45,250 nt of DNA from Gammaproteobacteria bacterium (GCA_013289085.1 JABDAR010000010.1:808-46057); one strand, 5' to 3'. Counted from the first letter of the stretch, positions 16,343-25,431 are shown. Notes: generated by a model not told the origin, from the letters alone. Translations and numbers: made by a program.

Positions 16343-17257
16343 TTAAGGTTTGATAAAGATCCCTTCATTATATTCAGCAAAAGCAAGACGTAGTTCATCT
16401 TGGGTATTCATCACAATAGGACCATACCATGCAATAGGTTCTTTGAGTGGTTTTCCTGAAACAAGTAAAAATCTTACAGGATTTTTATCTGTTGTCACTA
16501 CGATGTGATCGCCTGAATGTTTGTACAAAACTAAAGTACCATCGCCACAAACGCAAGGCGGTTTTAAATCAAAATAATTTGCACCCACTGCGGCATAAGA
16601 AAATGGCAGGCGTGCAGGATCAAAATAAGCTTCGCCTTCGATTACATAAGCAAAAACCGTATGATTGTTTTTCACAAGATGAGTAAACGATTTACCAGCC
16701 GGTAATGATACGTCAAGATATTCTGGTTCGATCATGATATTTTGTACAGGTCCTTGAGTACCATTCACGGTTCCACAAATAATTTTTATGGTGGCACCAT
16801 CTGCTGTATTAATCACTGGGATGTCTTTTTGAGTAATACCCTGATAACGCGGATCCATCATTTTATGTTTTGCGGGTAAATTCGCCCATAATTGAAAGCC
16901 AAACATTTCGCCTTTGCGATTGCCCTTGGGCATTTCTTGGTGAATAATGCCACTACCGGCCGTCATCCACTGTACATCACCAGCACCGATATGCCCCATA
17001 TGTCCCATACTATCGCCATGCTCAACATCACCATCTAATACATAGGTAATAGTTTCAATACCGCGATGAGGATGCCAGGGAAATCCTTCTTTATAATCTG
17101 CAGGATTTTCTGAGCGAAAATCATCTAATAATAAAAACGGATCTAGCATAGGTAATTCATGAAAACCAAATGCACGATGCAAATGAACGCCTGCACCTTC
17201 GATCGTGGGTTCACTTTTCCAAATTTGTTTAATGGTACGCTGCATGATGTTCTGCAT
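16343..17257 (-). CDS. Pirin family protein
   Basis: 304-residue bicupin of the pirin family. The N-terminal cupin carries the metal site: His62 and His64 in WHPHRGIETI, His106 and Glu108 in GSGIIHQEMP, spaced as in human pirin. Bacterial pirins have been described as quercetinases or as modulators of metabolic enzymes, so the substrate here is open. The length is typical (about 290-305). ATG 17257 follows AAAGGT. It is divergent from the LtrA-like gene across a 56-bp gap and convergent with the amidotransferase gene. Confidence 0.92.
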   Translation of the reverse strand: MQNIMQRTIKQIWKSEPTIEGAGVHLHRAFGFHELPMLDPFLLLDDFRSENPADYKEGFPWHPHRGIETITYVLDGDVEHGDSMGHMGHIGAGDVQWMTAGSGIIHQEMPKGNRKGEMFGFQLWANLPAKHKMMDPRYQGITQKDIPVINTADGATIKIICGTVNGTQGPVQNIMIEPEYLDVSLPAGKSFTHLVKNNHTVFAYVIEGEAYFDPARLPFSYAAVGANYFDLKPPCVCGDGTLVLYKHSGDHIVVTTDKNPVRFLLVSGKPLKEPIAWYGPIVMNTQDELRLAFAEYNEGIFIKP

Positions 17258-17313
17258 ATATTTACCTTTAATGATATTTAATAAAAAAAATTATAGTCTA
17301 TATTTTAAACACT

Positions 17314-18441
17314 ATGACTCGTTATATACGTAAAACAGCTTTGCGATCGCCTCATGAAAAAATTGAGCGCCATATGACATGGTTAGAAATATTTTTTGAT
17401 TTAATCATGGCGGTTATGGTTATTCAACTTTCAGATAAATTATCTTCGGATATCAGTATTAAGGGCGTCGTTCTTTGTGCAGCTTTATTTATTCCTACTA
17501 TGTGGGTATGGGTGAGTTATACGATTTTTGCAGCTCGCTTTGATAATAATGATGTTATTCATTGGGTCATGACTTTCATTATTATGTTTGCCGGTGTCAT
17601 TATGGCGATTCAAATTCCAACTGCACTTGAATCAGGGGCGAATGGGTTTGCGATTGGGTTTTTGATTTCGCAAATCTGTTTATTGATATTGTATTCTCGT
17701 GCATTTTTTTCAAAATCAGCGCCTAGACCTATGCTGTATCTTTATATGGTAGGGTTTGGTTTAGCAACTTTTTGTTGGTTTATATCATTATTCATGACAG
17801 TTGAAAAATTTTGGTTTTGGGCTTTGGGTATGTTTATTTATTTGGTTACACCCTGGATAGGCAGAAAAAATATCCTCTCTAAAGTGCCGCTCAATCCAAT
17901 TTATATTCCGGAGCGTTTTGGTGCGTTTACGATGATTATTATCGGCCAATTGATTGCATCTATCGTATTTGGTCTTGAAGTAGCTAATTGGCATTTTAAC
18001 GCTGTATTTACGAGTCTTATGGGCTTTATTTTAGCCGCATTAATCTGGGGGCAATATTATCATTTTATACAAACAGCAGATTATACTTGTTCGCTGGGTT
18101 CGGGCCAACCCTATATTTATCATCATATTCCGTTAATTATTAGTATGATTATTATGGGCGCTTGTGTACAAGAGTTAATTAAAAATTCAACGCTTGTGCA
18201 AGGCAATGTATATGATGTTTTTTGTTTTGCAATTACTTTATATCTCTTATCATTCTACTCATTGCATTATTTGACTATAAGTGACCGGAAGTTACCTACA
18301 GTATCATATGTGATTGCAATGAGTTGCATTTTATTTATATTCTTTGCATACCACTTTTTACCGGCATTTTTAATGTTAGGAGTTGTCATTATTTTCACAG
18401 GATTGATGATTGCTAACCATCTAAACAGAGTAAAAATATAA
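17314..18441 (+). CDS. Low-temperature-requirement A (LtrA) family membrane protein
   Basis: 375-residue integral membrane protein with about ten hydrophobic segments. The N-terminal signature (TWLEIFFDLIMAVMVIQLSDKL) is that of the LtrA family, named from a Listeria gene needed for growth in the cold; its biochemical role is unknown. The second half has GQYYHFIQTADYT and a series of short helices. No clear Shine-Dalgarno precedes ATG 17314. The final TAA is the TAA of ATATAAGACATCC, the left arm of repeat copy 7, so the stop codon sits at the edge of the repeat. Confidence 0.82.
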   Translation: MTRYIRKTALRSPHEKIERHMTWLEIFFDLIMAVMVIQLSDKLSSDISIKGVVLCAALFIPTMWVWVSYTIFAARFDNNDVIHWVMTFIIMFAGVIMAIQIPTALESGANGFAIGFLISQICLLILYSRAFFSKSAPRPMLYLYMVGFGLATFCWFISLFMTVEKFWFWALGMFIYLVTPWIGRKNILSKVPLNPIYIPERFGAFTMIIIGQLIASIVFGLEVANWHFNAVFTSLMGFILAALIWGQYYHFIQTADYTCSLGSGQPYIYHHIPLIISMIIMGACVQELIKNSTLVQGNVYDVFCFAITLYLLSFYSLHYLTISDRKLPTVSYVIAMSCILFIFFAYHFLPAFLMLGVVIIFTGLMIANHLNRVKI

Positions 18442-18494
18442 GACATCCATATATTCATATGCTGATAAGTGTTATAAACTAACATGTGGGTGTC
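18442..18494. repeat. Palindromic repeat copy 7 (paired, long loop)
   Basis: GACATCCATAT (18442-18452) pairs with ATGTGGGTGTC (18484-18494) with two T-G wobbles and a loop of about 31 nt. It fills the short space between the LtrA-like gene and the decarboxylase ribosome site. Confidence 0.8.
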
Positions 18495-18520
18495 AGAAAA
18501 TGATAAGGAGAGGCAATTCA

Positions 18521-19987
18521 ATGAATTCTGAAGAAATCAATGCCTTAGAAAGCTCAGGCTTTTTAAATTTAACGGGTCAAACAGCTTTAATTGATTCTAA
18601 ACCTGTTACTTGGTGGGCCGAAGAATTTGGGTTACCGTTACACGTTCGCAGTGCAGAAATCATTAAAGGTAATATTCAAGCCTTTAAAAATGTTTTACAA
18701 AAATATTATCCGCATTCAAACATTCATTTTGCTGCAAAAGCATTTCCTTATCCTGAGATGTTGAAACTCATAGCAAGTGAAGGCATTGGTATTGATGCAG
18801 CCTCGTATCATGAAATGCGTTGTGCACTTGAAGCGGGTGTGCCTCCCCATGCGATTGGTTTAAATGGCAATGCAAAAGAAGATTTTATGATTCAAGAAGC
18901 CATTGGCAAAGATATTCTGATCATTGCTGACAATATAGAAGAACTTAACTATGTCAATCACCTCGCACAAGGCATGCACAAAAATGCAAATGCATTGTTA
19001 CGCGTCAGTGGTTTTAATGTTGGCAATGTTACAGCAGATGAAGTATTAACCTCGAACAGTTGGACGAAATTTGGGGAACATATTGATCGGGTGAAAAAAT
19101 CGATGGAGCAGATTACTGGTTTTTCTCATATCAATCTGCAAGGATTTCATGCCCATGTAGGCTCACAAATTACCACTCTTGAACCTTTTCAATTAGTATT
19201 GGGGGAGCTGATTAATCTTGGGCATTTGCTCAATGCGCATGGACAAACTTGCCAAATCATTAATATAGGCGGTGGCTATCCAATTTCCTATTTTACCCAA
19301 AGTGAATGGAATGATTTTTTAATAAGAATTAAAAAGGGTGATTTTCTTTGGCACGATAAATTAAATAAAATTGAAATTGATCATCATAATCAAATTAAAC
19401 GCTGGATAGGCGAGCAATTTTATACGGCATTTCCTAAAGAAAAAATGCTAGCAGCATTGCTGCAAAGTCAGGTCATGATTAACGGTAAGTCCTGCAATGT
19501 TCTGCAAGCTTTACATGATTTAGGACAACCACTATTAATCATTGAGCCTGGTCGTTCAATTATGGGCGATTCGGGTTTAACTTTAGCGAGAGTTTCACAT
19601 ACTAAAACAGTTAATTTAGATCATCATTTAACTATTTTAGAAATGGGGATTACCAATTTGGGTGAAGCGTTTTTTGGACCTTCTGCACGTAAATGGACAA
19701 TATTGACTGATCATCAGCAAAAAGATGCGCAGCCTTTTGCGACTTTTTTAGCGGGTAATTTGTGTTATTCGGGTGATGTTTTTTCACCTTATAAATGTTT
19801 ACTACAAAGAAAGCCTAAACGTGATGATATAGTTATGGCGCATATGACCGGGGCGTATGATCAATATTTCTTTGCCTCTAATGCCAATGCTTTTGCTAGA
19901 CCCCCACAACTTTTATCCTATGGCCCCAATCATATTATTACTGTTAAAAAGCGCGACACTTATGAAGAAATTACCGGAGTCATCTAA
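18521..19987 (+). CDS. Fold-type III PLP-dependent amino acid decarboxylase (LysA/DokD-like)
   Basis: 488-residue decarboxylase with an alanine-racemase-like TIM barrel and C-terminal beta domain. Lys73 in FAAKAFPYP binds PLP. HVGSQ (212-216), GGGY (250-253) and EPGR (342-345) are PLP-site motifs, and Cys415/Asp419 in NLCYSGDVF are the cross-dimer catalytic residues of true decarboxylases. Between GGGY and EPGR there are about 90 residues, more than in ordinary LysA, so it is not a plain diaminopimelate decarboxylase. D-ornithine/D-lysine or another amino acid is possible. ATG 18521 follows AAGGAGAGG. It overlaps the alanine racemase gene by 26 bp, which suggests translational coupling and a shared pathway. 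Confidence 0.82.
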   Translation: MNSEEINALESSGFLNLTGQTALIDSKPVTWWAEEFGLPLHVRSAEIIKGNIQAFKNVLQKYYPHSNIHFAAKAFPYPEMLKLIASEGIGIDAASYHEMRCALEAGVPPHAIGLNGNAKEDFMIQEAIGKDILIIADNIEELNYVNHLAQGMHKNANALLRVSGFNVGNVTADEVLTSNSWTKFGEHIDRVKKSMEQITGFSHINLQGFHAHVGSQITTLEPFQLVLGELINLGHLLNAHGQTCQIINIGGGYPISYFTQSEWNDFLIRIKKGDFLWHDKLNKIEIDHHNQIKRWIGEQFYTAFPKEKMLAALLQSQVMINGKSCNVLQALHDLGQPLLIIEPGRSIMGDSGLTLARVSHTKTVNLDHHLTILEMGITNLGEAFFGPSARKWTILTDHQQKDAQPFATFLAGNLCYSGDVFSPYKCLLQRKPKRDDIVMAHMTGAYDQYFFASNANAFARPPQLLSYGPNHIITVKKRDTYEEITGVI

Positions 19988-21101
19988 AACTTATTCGCAT
20001 GGCACTTGGATTGAGATTGATTTGTCTCGTTTTCAAGCCAACTTGCGGTTAATACGTCATGCAATTGGCCCTAAGGTAAAACTTTGTTTTCCAGTGAAAG
20101 CAAATGCTTATGGTCATGGCATTGCAAAAATGGCATTGGCTGCGCAAAATCTTGTCGATTATTTTGGTGTGTCTTGTTTGCAAGAAGGAATGCAGCTACG
20201 CGCTCTAGGCATTAAAACACCGATCATTATGTTGGGCGCTATCGATACGGATCAAATGAGGGATGCTATTGCACATGATATTATTCTGACAATAGCATCA
20301 GATTACAAGGCGCAAAGAGCGAGTGAAGTGGCTAAAGCATTAAATAAAATTGCGACGGTGCATCTTGAAATCGAAACAGGCATGCAACGCACTGGTATGC
20401 GTGTTGATACAGCAATGGAAGTGGTGAACCATGTTTCAGCTGATCCGTGGTTATCATTACAAGGTGTTTATTCACATTTTGCAACAGCCGACCGTCCTAA
20501 TGATCCGAATACTCTACAACAAATACAAACTTTCGCGGCATTTATAGCACCTTTAAAAACTCGTTATCCAGATTTAATTTGTCATTTAGCGAATTCAGAT
20601 GGCGTGATTTACTACCCACAGAGTTATTTTGATATGGTAAGGCCTGGCATTTTAGCACTGGGTTATGCAAATGCGGCTGCAACCATGCCACAATTTGCTG
20701 AGATAAAACCATTTTTTTCGCTCAAATCACGAATCTCTTTTTTCAAAGTTGTTGCTGAAAATAGTGGAATTAGTTATGGCCATGCGTATAAAACGAAAAA
20801 ACAAACTCGTATCGTAACAGTCCCTATTGGCTATGGTGATGGTTATCGACGCGCTTTATCGAATAAAGGCAGTGTTCTTATTCGTGGAAAACGTTATCCC
20901 ATTGCCGGCACCATTTGCATGGATCAATTTATGGTAGATATTGGTCAAGATGAAGCCTATGTGGGTGATGAAGTCACATTGATTGGCACTGACCATAATG
21001 AAACCATTTCTGTTAATGATTTGGCGCAACTTTGTGACACTATTGCTTATGAAATTCTTTGCGGATTTAATAATCGTATTGTTAGAAAATACCGTGAATA
21101 A
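19962..21101 (+). CDS. alr: Alanine racemase
   Basis: 379-residue fold-type III PLP racemase that interconverts L- and D-alanine for peptidoglycan. Lys46 in FPVKANAYGHG is the PLP lysine and Tyr272 in ISYGHAY the opposing catalytic base. TICMDQFMVD and the C-terminal beta domain are also typical. ATG 19962 lies inside the end of the preceding decarboxylase gene; upstream in-frame starts back to 19857 encode non-family residues. The N terminus has about 10 extra residues before the conserved SHGTWIEIDLSRFQANL. Because it is coupled to a decarboxylase, a broader substrate range (for example ornithine/lysine racemase) cannot be excluded. Confidence 0.92.
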   Translation: MKKLPESSKTYSHGTWIEIDLSRFQANLRLIRHAIGPKVKLCFPVKANAYGHGIAKMALAAQNLVDYFGVSCLQEGMQLRALGIKTPIIMLGAIDTDQMRDAIAHDIILTIASDYKAQRASEVAKALNKIATVHLEIETGMQRTGMRVDTAMEVVNHVSADPWLSLQGVYSHFATADRPNDPNTLQQIQTFAAFIAPLKTRYPDLICHLANSDGVIYYPQSYFDMVRPGILALGYANAAATMPQFAEIKPFFSLKSRISFFKVVAENSGISYGHAYKTKKQTRIVTVPIGYGDGYRRALSNKGSVLIRGKRYPIAGTICMDQFMVDIGQDEAYVGDEVTLIGTDHNETISVNDLAQLCDTIAYEILCGFNNRIVRKYRE

Positions 21102-21117
21102 ATTTTAGGAGAAATTG

Positions 21118-21939
21118 ATGCAGGTTGCGGCGATACAAATGACATCAAAGATGGATGTCAAAGAAAATTTATTAATGGCGCAGCATTTATTAGAACAAGC
21201 TGCAGCTAAAGGATCTGTTTTGGCGGTTTTGCCGGAAAATTTTGCTTTTTTAGGGCAGGGGCCTGCTTTTAAAGAAGCGCGGCTTCAGACTCAAGAAAAC
21301 TTGGGCACAGGGCCGATTCAGGATTTTTTGGCAAATACCGCAAAGCGCTTAAATTTATGGATTATCGCGGGCTCTATACCTATCAAAAGTTCAGATGTGA
21401 TGCGACCTTATGCCTCGTGTTTAGTTTTTAATGCTAAAGGTGAGTGTGTCGCACATTATAACAAAATGCATTTATTTGATGTGGTTTTAAGTGACAGTGA
21501 ACAATATCGTGAATCGGAGTCGATTACACCTGGGGATGAGTGTGTGGTTGTCCAAACACCGGTAGGTAAAATAGGTTTGAGTATTTGTTATGATTTACGT
21601 TTTTCAACATTGTACCGATTACTTGTTGAAAAAGGTGCGCAAATTTTATCTTTGCCTGCGGCCTTTACCTTAACAACAGGCAAGATGCATTGGGATGTAT
21701 TAATACGTGCGCTTGCGATTCAACAATTTTGTTATGTGATTGCTGCCGGACAAACAGGTATTCATGGAATGGGGCGGCAGACTTATGGGCATAGCGCAAT
21801 TATTTCCCCTAAAGGCGAAGTGCTATCACAATTATCCGATGAAGTGGATGTCATTACTGCGGATGTTGATTTGGATGAATTAACTCAATATCGCAAACAA
21901 ATTCCTGTCCTAGAAAATAATAAGACATCCATATTTTAA
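21118..21939 (+). CDS. Nit-family carbon-nitrogen hydrolase (deaminated glutathione amidase-like)
   Basis: 273-residue nitrilase-superfamily amidase. The catalytic Glu40 (VLPENFAF), Lys116 (HYNKMHLFDV) and Cys157 (SICYDLRF) triad is intact. The HLFDV and PAAFTLTTGKMHW segments point to the Nit1/YbeM-type branch that hydrolyses deaminated glutathione, though other small amides are possible. The family C terminus (YRKQIPVLE) is followed by NNKTSIF; the last residues and the TAA are encoded by repeat copy 8. ATG 21118 has AGGAGAAA upstream. It follows alr by 16 bp and is probably cotranscribed with it. Confidence 0.88.
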   Translation: MQVAAIQMTSKMDVKENLLMAQHLLEQAAAKGSVLAVLPENFAFLGQGPAFKEARLQTQENLGTGPIQDFLANTAKRLNLWIIAGSIPIKSSDVMRPYASCLVFNAKGECVAHYNKMHLFDVVLSDSEQYRESESITPGDECVVVQTPVGKIGLSICYDLRFSTLYRLLVEKGAQILSLPAAFTLTTGKMHWDVLIRALAIQQFCYVIAAGQTGIHGMGRQTYGHSAIISPKGEVLSQLSDEVDVITADVDLDELTQYRKQIPVLENNKTSIF

Positions 21940-21961
21940 TCTTTGAAAATTTGTGGGTGTC
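21924..21961. repeat. Palindromic repeat copy 8 (paired)
   Basis: GACATCCATA (21924-21933) and TTGTGGGTGTC (21951-21961) form a stem of 8 core pairs with a T-G wobble and a loop of about 20 nt. It lies at the junction of the convergent Nit and ychF genes. It is the last copy seen; no intergenic copy occurs from here to the end of the window. Confidence 0.8.
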
Positions 21962-21971
21962 ATATATTTTT

Positions 21972-23060
21972 TTAAACATTAAACCTAAAATGCACTACAT
22001 CGCCATCGTGCATCACATATTCTTTGCCTTCAAGTCGCCATTTTCCAGCTTCTTTAGAACCATTTTCGCCTTTGTATTGAATATAATCACCAAATGCGAT
22101 CACTTCTGCACGGATAAAACCTTTTTCAAAATCAGTATGAATGGCACCTGCGGCTTGCGGTGCTGTTGCCCCAACTGGAATAGTCCAAGCGCGGACTTCT
22201 TTAACGCCGGCAGTAAAATAGGTTTGCAAACCAAGGAGTGCATAACCACTTTGAATGACTCTATCTAAACCGGATTCGCTTTGACCCAGTTCTTCTAAGA
22301 ATACGGCCTTATCCTCTTCATCAAGTTGCGCAATTTCAGATTCTATTGCGGCACACATGGGAACCACGATTGCATTTTCTTGAGCGGCAATTTTTTTGAC
22401 CTCTTCTAACAATGGATTATTTTCTAAACCACCTTCTGCAATATTGGCAATGTATAATAAAGGTTTTAAAGTAATTAAATGTAAGTGTTCGACTAATAGT
22501 TTATCTTCTGCGCTTAATTTTAAGCTACGTGCGGCGAACCCATCACTTAAATGTGTTTGTAATTTTTCTAAAACGTTCAGCTCAGCCAAAGCTGTTTTAT
22601 CACTCTTACTTTGTTTTTGCACGCGTTGCAAACGTTTTTCAATGCTTTCTAAATCAGCCAAAATAAGTTCAGCATCTATGGTATTAATATCACGCTTAGG
22701 ATTAACATCGCCTGAAACGTGAGTAATATTATCATCTTGAAAACAACGCACCACATGTGCAATGGCATCGGTTTCACGAATATGAGCTAAAAATTTATTA
22801 CCTAAACCTTCACCCTGAGCAGCACCTGCTACTAATCCAGCAATATCAACAAATGTCATCGTTGTTGGCACGATGCGTTCTGGTTTGACAATCTCTGCTA
22901 ATTGTTTTAAACGATGATCAGGTACATTCACAATCCCAACATTAGGATCAATGGTGCAAAATGGATAATTAGAGGCTTCAATACCCGCGCAGGTGAGCGC
23001 GTTAAATAATGTTGATTTACCCACGTTAGGTAGACCTACGATGCCGCATTTAAATCCCAT
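21972..23060 (-). CDS. ychF: Ribosome-associated ATPase YchF (Obg-like)
   Basis: 362-residue Obg-family P-loop NTPase (OLA1 type) that prefers ATP and binds ribosomes. The P-loop GLPNVGKS is at 8-15, [16 protein letters not shown] follows as G3/switch II, and the C-terminal TGS domain ([14 protein letters not shown], then [13 protein letters not shown]) is complete. Length equals the family norm (363). ATG 23060 has AAGGACA upstream. Order rplY-pth-ychF on the same strand, with only 12 bp after pth, matches the usual gammaproteobacterial operon. Confidence 0.97.
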   Translation of the reverse strand: MGFKCGIVGLPNVGKSTLFNALTCAGIEASNYPFCTIDPNVGIVNVPDHRLKQLAEIVKPERIVPTTMTFVDIAGLVAGAAQGEGLGNKFLAHIRETDAIAHVVRCFQDDNITHVSGDVNPKRDINTIDAELILADLESIEKRLQRVQKQSKSDKTALAELNVLEKLQTHLSDGFAARSLKLSAEDKLLVEHLHLITLKPLLYIANIAEGGLENNPLLEEVKKIAAQENAIVVPMCAAIESEIAQLDEEDKAVFLEELGQSESGLDRVIQSGYALLGLQTYFTAGVKEVRAWTIPVGATAPQAAGAIHTDFEKGFIRAEVIAFGDYIQYKGENGSKEAGKWRLEGKEYVMHDGDVVHFRFNV

Positions 23061-23072
23061 ATGATTGTCCTT

Positions 23073-23660
23073 TTATTCAGCTGTATGTAGCGCTGTCATT
23101 GCTTTTTCAAAACTACCTTCAATCAGCAAAGGTAATACCTTAATGGCTTTATCGATGCTATTCATGATGCTGATTTTATCATCAACTGATGGCGCGCCTA
23201 ACACATAATTAACAACATCGCGCCCAACGCCGGGGTGTCCAATACCAATACGTAAACGATTAAAATCTTGCGTGCCTAAATATTGTATTAAACTTTTTAA
23301 CCCATTATGACCGCCACTGCCGCCGCCTTGTTTAAGACGAATGGTGCCGGGTGGCAGATCAAGATCATCGTAAGCGATTAATACTTGCTCGGGCGCAATT
23401 TTATAAAATTGCATCAGCGCTTGCGCGGCTTTGCCACTTTCATTGATATAGGTAGTCGGAATGGCAAGACGTAATAAATGTGAACCCACATTCATTTGTG
23501 CGTGTCCTGCAAAAAATTTATGTTCGGTTTTTAATGGTTGATTATGAACCGACAGCAAAGTTTCAACAAACCAGCTGCCGGCATTATGACGGGTATCTTT
23601 ATAACGATCACCAGGATTGGCAAGACCAATAATAAGTACTATAGGACGTGCCGCCTGCAT
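23073..23660 (-). CDS. pth: Peptidyl-tRNA hydrolase
   Basis: 195-residue enzyme that frees tRNA from peptidyl-tRNA dropped by ribosomes. Asn15 (GLANPGDRY), His25 (DTRHNAGSW) and the AYDDLDLPPG Asp match the E. coli active-site set Asn10, His20, Asp93 with a +5 offset. GGSGGHNGLKS and RIGIGHP are also typical. Its ATG overlaps the rplY stop as TAATG, indicating coupling to the upstream ribosomal protein gene. Confidence 0.97.
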   Translation of the reverse strand: MQAARPIVLIIGLANPGDRYKDTRHNAGSWFVETLLSVHNQPLKTEHKFFAGHAQMNVGSHLLRLAIPTTYINESGKAAQALMQFYKIAPEQVLIAYDDLDLPPGTIRLKQGGGSGGHNGLKSLIQYLGTQDFNRLRIGIGHPGVGRDVVNYVLGAPSVDDKISIMNSIDKAIKVLPLLIEGSFEKAMTALHTAE

Positions 23661-24319
23661 TATTTTTCTTCATTACCTTCTTCACCGACTACTGGTACAG
23701 CTTCTACTTCAGCACTGGCTTCGGTTTCTTCTTTCACTTTTTGTACAGTAATATGAACAACGGGTAGATCATTTTTATCATCCCCTTCAAGTTCTGTTAA
23801 AGTGACACCTTCAGGTAATGTGATATCTGATAAATGCACCATATCGTTTAATCCCAGCTTGGAAATATCAAGCGCAATGTACTCAGGTAATTTTGCAGGC
23901 AAGCAAGAAATTTCAACACTGGTGACAAGATGTGAAACCATACCACCGTCTTTCACACCCGGTGCTGCGTCAGCGCCGATAAAGTGTAATGGAATATTCA
24001 TGGTGATGGCTTCATTCATATTAATGCGTAATAAATCCATATGCATGATAATGGGTTTATAGGGATGACGTTGCATATCTTTAATAACGGCCTTTTGTAC
24101 TTTGCCATCCACATGAACAGTTAAAATATGCGAAAAGAAAGCTTCATTTTCCGTTGCTTTCCTGACATCTTTATGTTCAAAAGTAACAGATTGTGGGGTT
24201 TCACCTGCGCCGTAAATAATCGCAGGCAGTTTTCCGGCGTGACGTAGGCGGCGGCTCGCTCCTTTCCCTATATCAGCGCGTTTAACTGCATGCAGTTCAA
24301 AAGATTGTTTAGATGACAT
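23660..24319 (-). CDS. rplY: 50S ribosomal protein L25 (long, Ctc-type)
   Basis: 219-residue two-domain L25/CTC protein that binds 5S rRNA. The N-terminal domain (about 1-92) has GASRRLRHAGKLPAIIYG, the second TL5/Ctc domain spans about 93-190 (MNIPLHFIGADAAPGVKDGG), and an acidic Glu-rich tail ends the protein. E. coli has only the first domain, so this is the long version. ATG 24319 has GAGGTC at good spacing; ATG 24331 overlaps that site and is less likely. It heads the rplY-pth-ychF unit. Confidence 0.94.
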   Translation of the reverse strand: MSSKQSFELHAVKRADIGKGASRRLRHAGKLPAIIYGAGETPQSVTFEHKDVRKATENEAFFSHILTVHVDGKVQKAVIKDMQRHPYKPIIMHMDLLRINMNEAITMNIPLHFIGADAAPGVKDGGMVSHLVTSVEISCLPAKLPEYIALDISKLGLNDMVHLSDITLPEGVTLTELEGDDKNDLPVVHITVQKVKEETEASAEVEAVPVVGEEGNEEK

Positions 24320-24381
24320 AATAGACCTCATTTAATTTTAACTAACATTAATAATGATTCAGCGTGCGACCCGATAAATCA

Positions 24382-25332
24382 TTATTCCGGAAACATACAA
24401 CTGAGTGATTCTTGTTCACTGATGCGATGTATCGCTTCAGATAAAGTTTTACTTAAACTCAATTGACGAATTTGTTTACATTGTTTGGCCTCATCAGATA
24501 ATGGAATCGTATCAGTGACAACGACTTCATCCAAGGCTGATTGGCTAATATTTTTAATTGCATGGCCTGATAACACCGGATGGGTAATATAACCTACAAC
24601 TTTTTTTGCGCCCTTATCTTTTAAGGCTTGCGCGGCTAAACATAAAGTGCCGGCGGTATCAACGATATCATCGATAATCACACAAGTGCGATCTTTAACT
24701 TCACCAATAATATTCATGACTTGTGATTCATTCGGTCTTGGTCGACGTTTATCAATAATGACAAGTTCGGCATCATTTAAGCGTTTAGCAAATGCACGCG
24801 CGCGAATAACACCGCCCACGTCTGGCGATACGATGGTGACATCATGATCATATTGCGCTTGAATATCCGCTAATAAAAGTTTGGTGGCGTAAACGTTATC
24901 TACAGGTATTTCAAAAAAGCCTTGAATTTGGTCGGAGTGTAAATCCACAGTGACAACACGGGTAAAACCTACACCGGTTAACATATCAGCGACTACTTTT
25001 GCACTAATGGCCACACGCGCAGAACGCACGCGTCTATCTTGTCTTGCGTATCCAAAATAAGGAATGACGGCGGTTATTTTTTTTGCAGAAGCGCGGCGTA
25101 GCGCATCGGCCATAATCACTAATTCCATTAAATTGTCATTACAGGGTGCACAAGTTGATTGCACCACAAATACATCTTTACCGCGAACATTTTCTAGAAT
25201 TTCTACGCGAATTTCACCATCACTAAAACGGTTCACCAGTGCTTTACCAAGGGGTATACCTAAATGATCCGCAACTGCTTGTGCGAGGACTGGATTGGCA
25301 TTGCCGCTGAAAATCATTAGATTATCAATCAT
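24382..25332 (-). CDS. prs: Ribose-phosphate pyrophosphokinase
   Basis: 316-residue enzyme making PRPP from ribose 5-phosphate and ATP, feeding purine, pyrimidine, histidine, tryptophan and NAD synthesis. Class I features are [18 protein letters not shown] at the N terminus, GYARQDRR, the [12 protein letters not shown] flexible-loop region and the PRPP loop [12 protein letters not shown]. Length matches E. coli Prs (315). A recognisable Shine-Dalgarno is missing before ATG 25332. The tRNA-Gln gene ends 24 bp upstream on the same strand, so prs and the tRNA may share a transcript with ispE. Confidence 0.97.
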   Translation of the reverse strand: MIDNLMIFSGNANPVLAQAVADHLGIPLGKALVNRFSDGEIRVEILENVRGKDVFVVQSTCAPCNDNLMELVIMADALRRASAKKITAVIPYFGYARQDRRVRSARVAISAKVVADMLTGVGFTRVVTVDLHSDQIQGFFEIPVDNVYATKLLLADIQAQYDHDVTIVSPDVGGVIRARAFAKRLNDAELVIIDKRRPRPNESQVMNIIGEVKDRTCVIIDDIVDTAGTLCLAAQALKDKGAKKVVGYITHPVLSGHAIKNISQSALDEVVVTDTIPLSDEAKQCKQIRQLSLSKTLSEAIHRISEQESLSCMFPE

Positions 25333-25356
25333 ATAACTATCTATTTACTGTTAAAG

Positions 25357-25431
25357 TGGCTGGGGCGCCAGGATTCGAACCTGGGTATGCTGGAATCAAA
25401 ATCCAGTGCCTTACCGCTTGGCGACGCCCCA
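25357..25431 (-). tRNA. tRNA-Gln (UUG)
   Basis: 75-nt cloverleaf on the minus strand with an encoded CCA. The acceptor stem TGGGGCG pairs with CGCCCCA, the anticodon arm is CTGGA-TTTTGAT-TCCAG with anticodon TTG at positions 34-36, and the T-arm has GGTTCGAATCC. It is very close to E. coli tRNA-Gln. It lies between ispE and prs, the usual place in many gammaproteobacteria. gatCAB in this window could support the Glu-tRNA-Gln amidation route for this tRNA. Confidence 0.97.

Noticed and set aside
19857-19961. Longer N terminus for alanine racemase
   Set aside because: These 35 codons lie within the decarboxylase gene in another frame and do not resemble the racemase family.
9559-21961. Repeat field as a CRISPR array
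   Set aside because: Copies are kilobases apart, palindromic and of unequal form, with genes between them and no cas genes.
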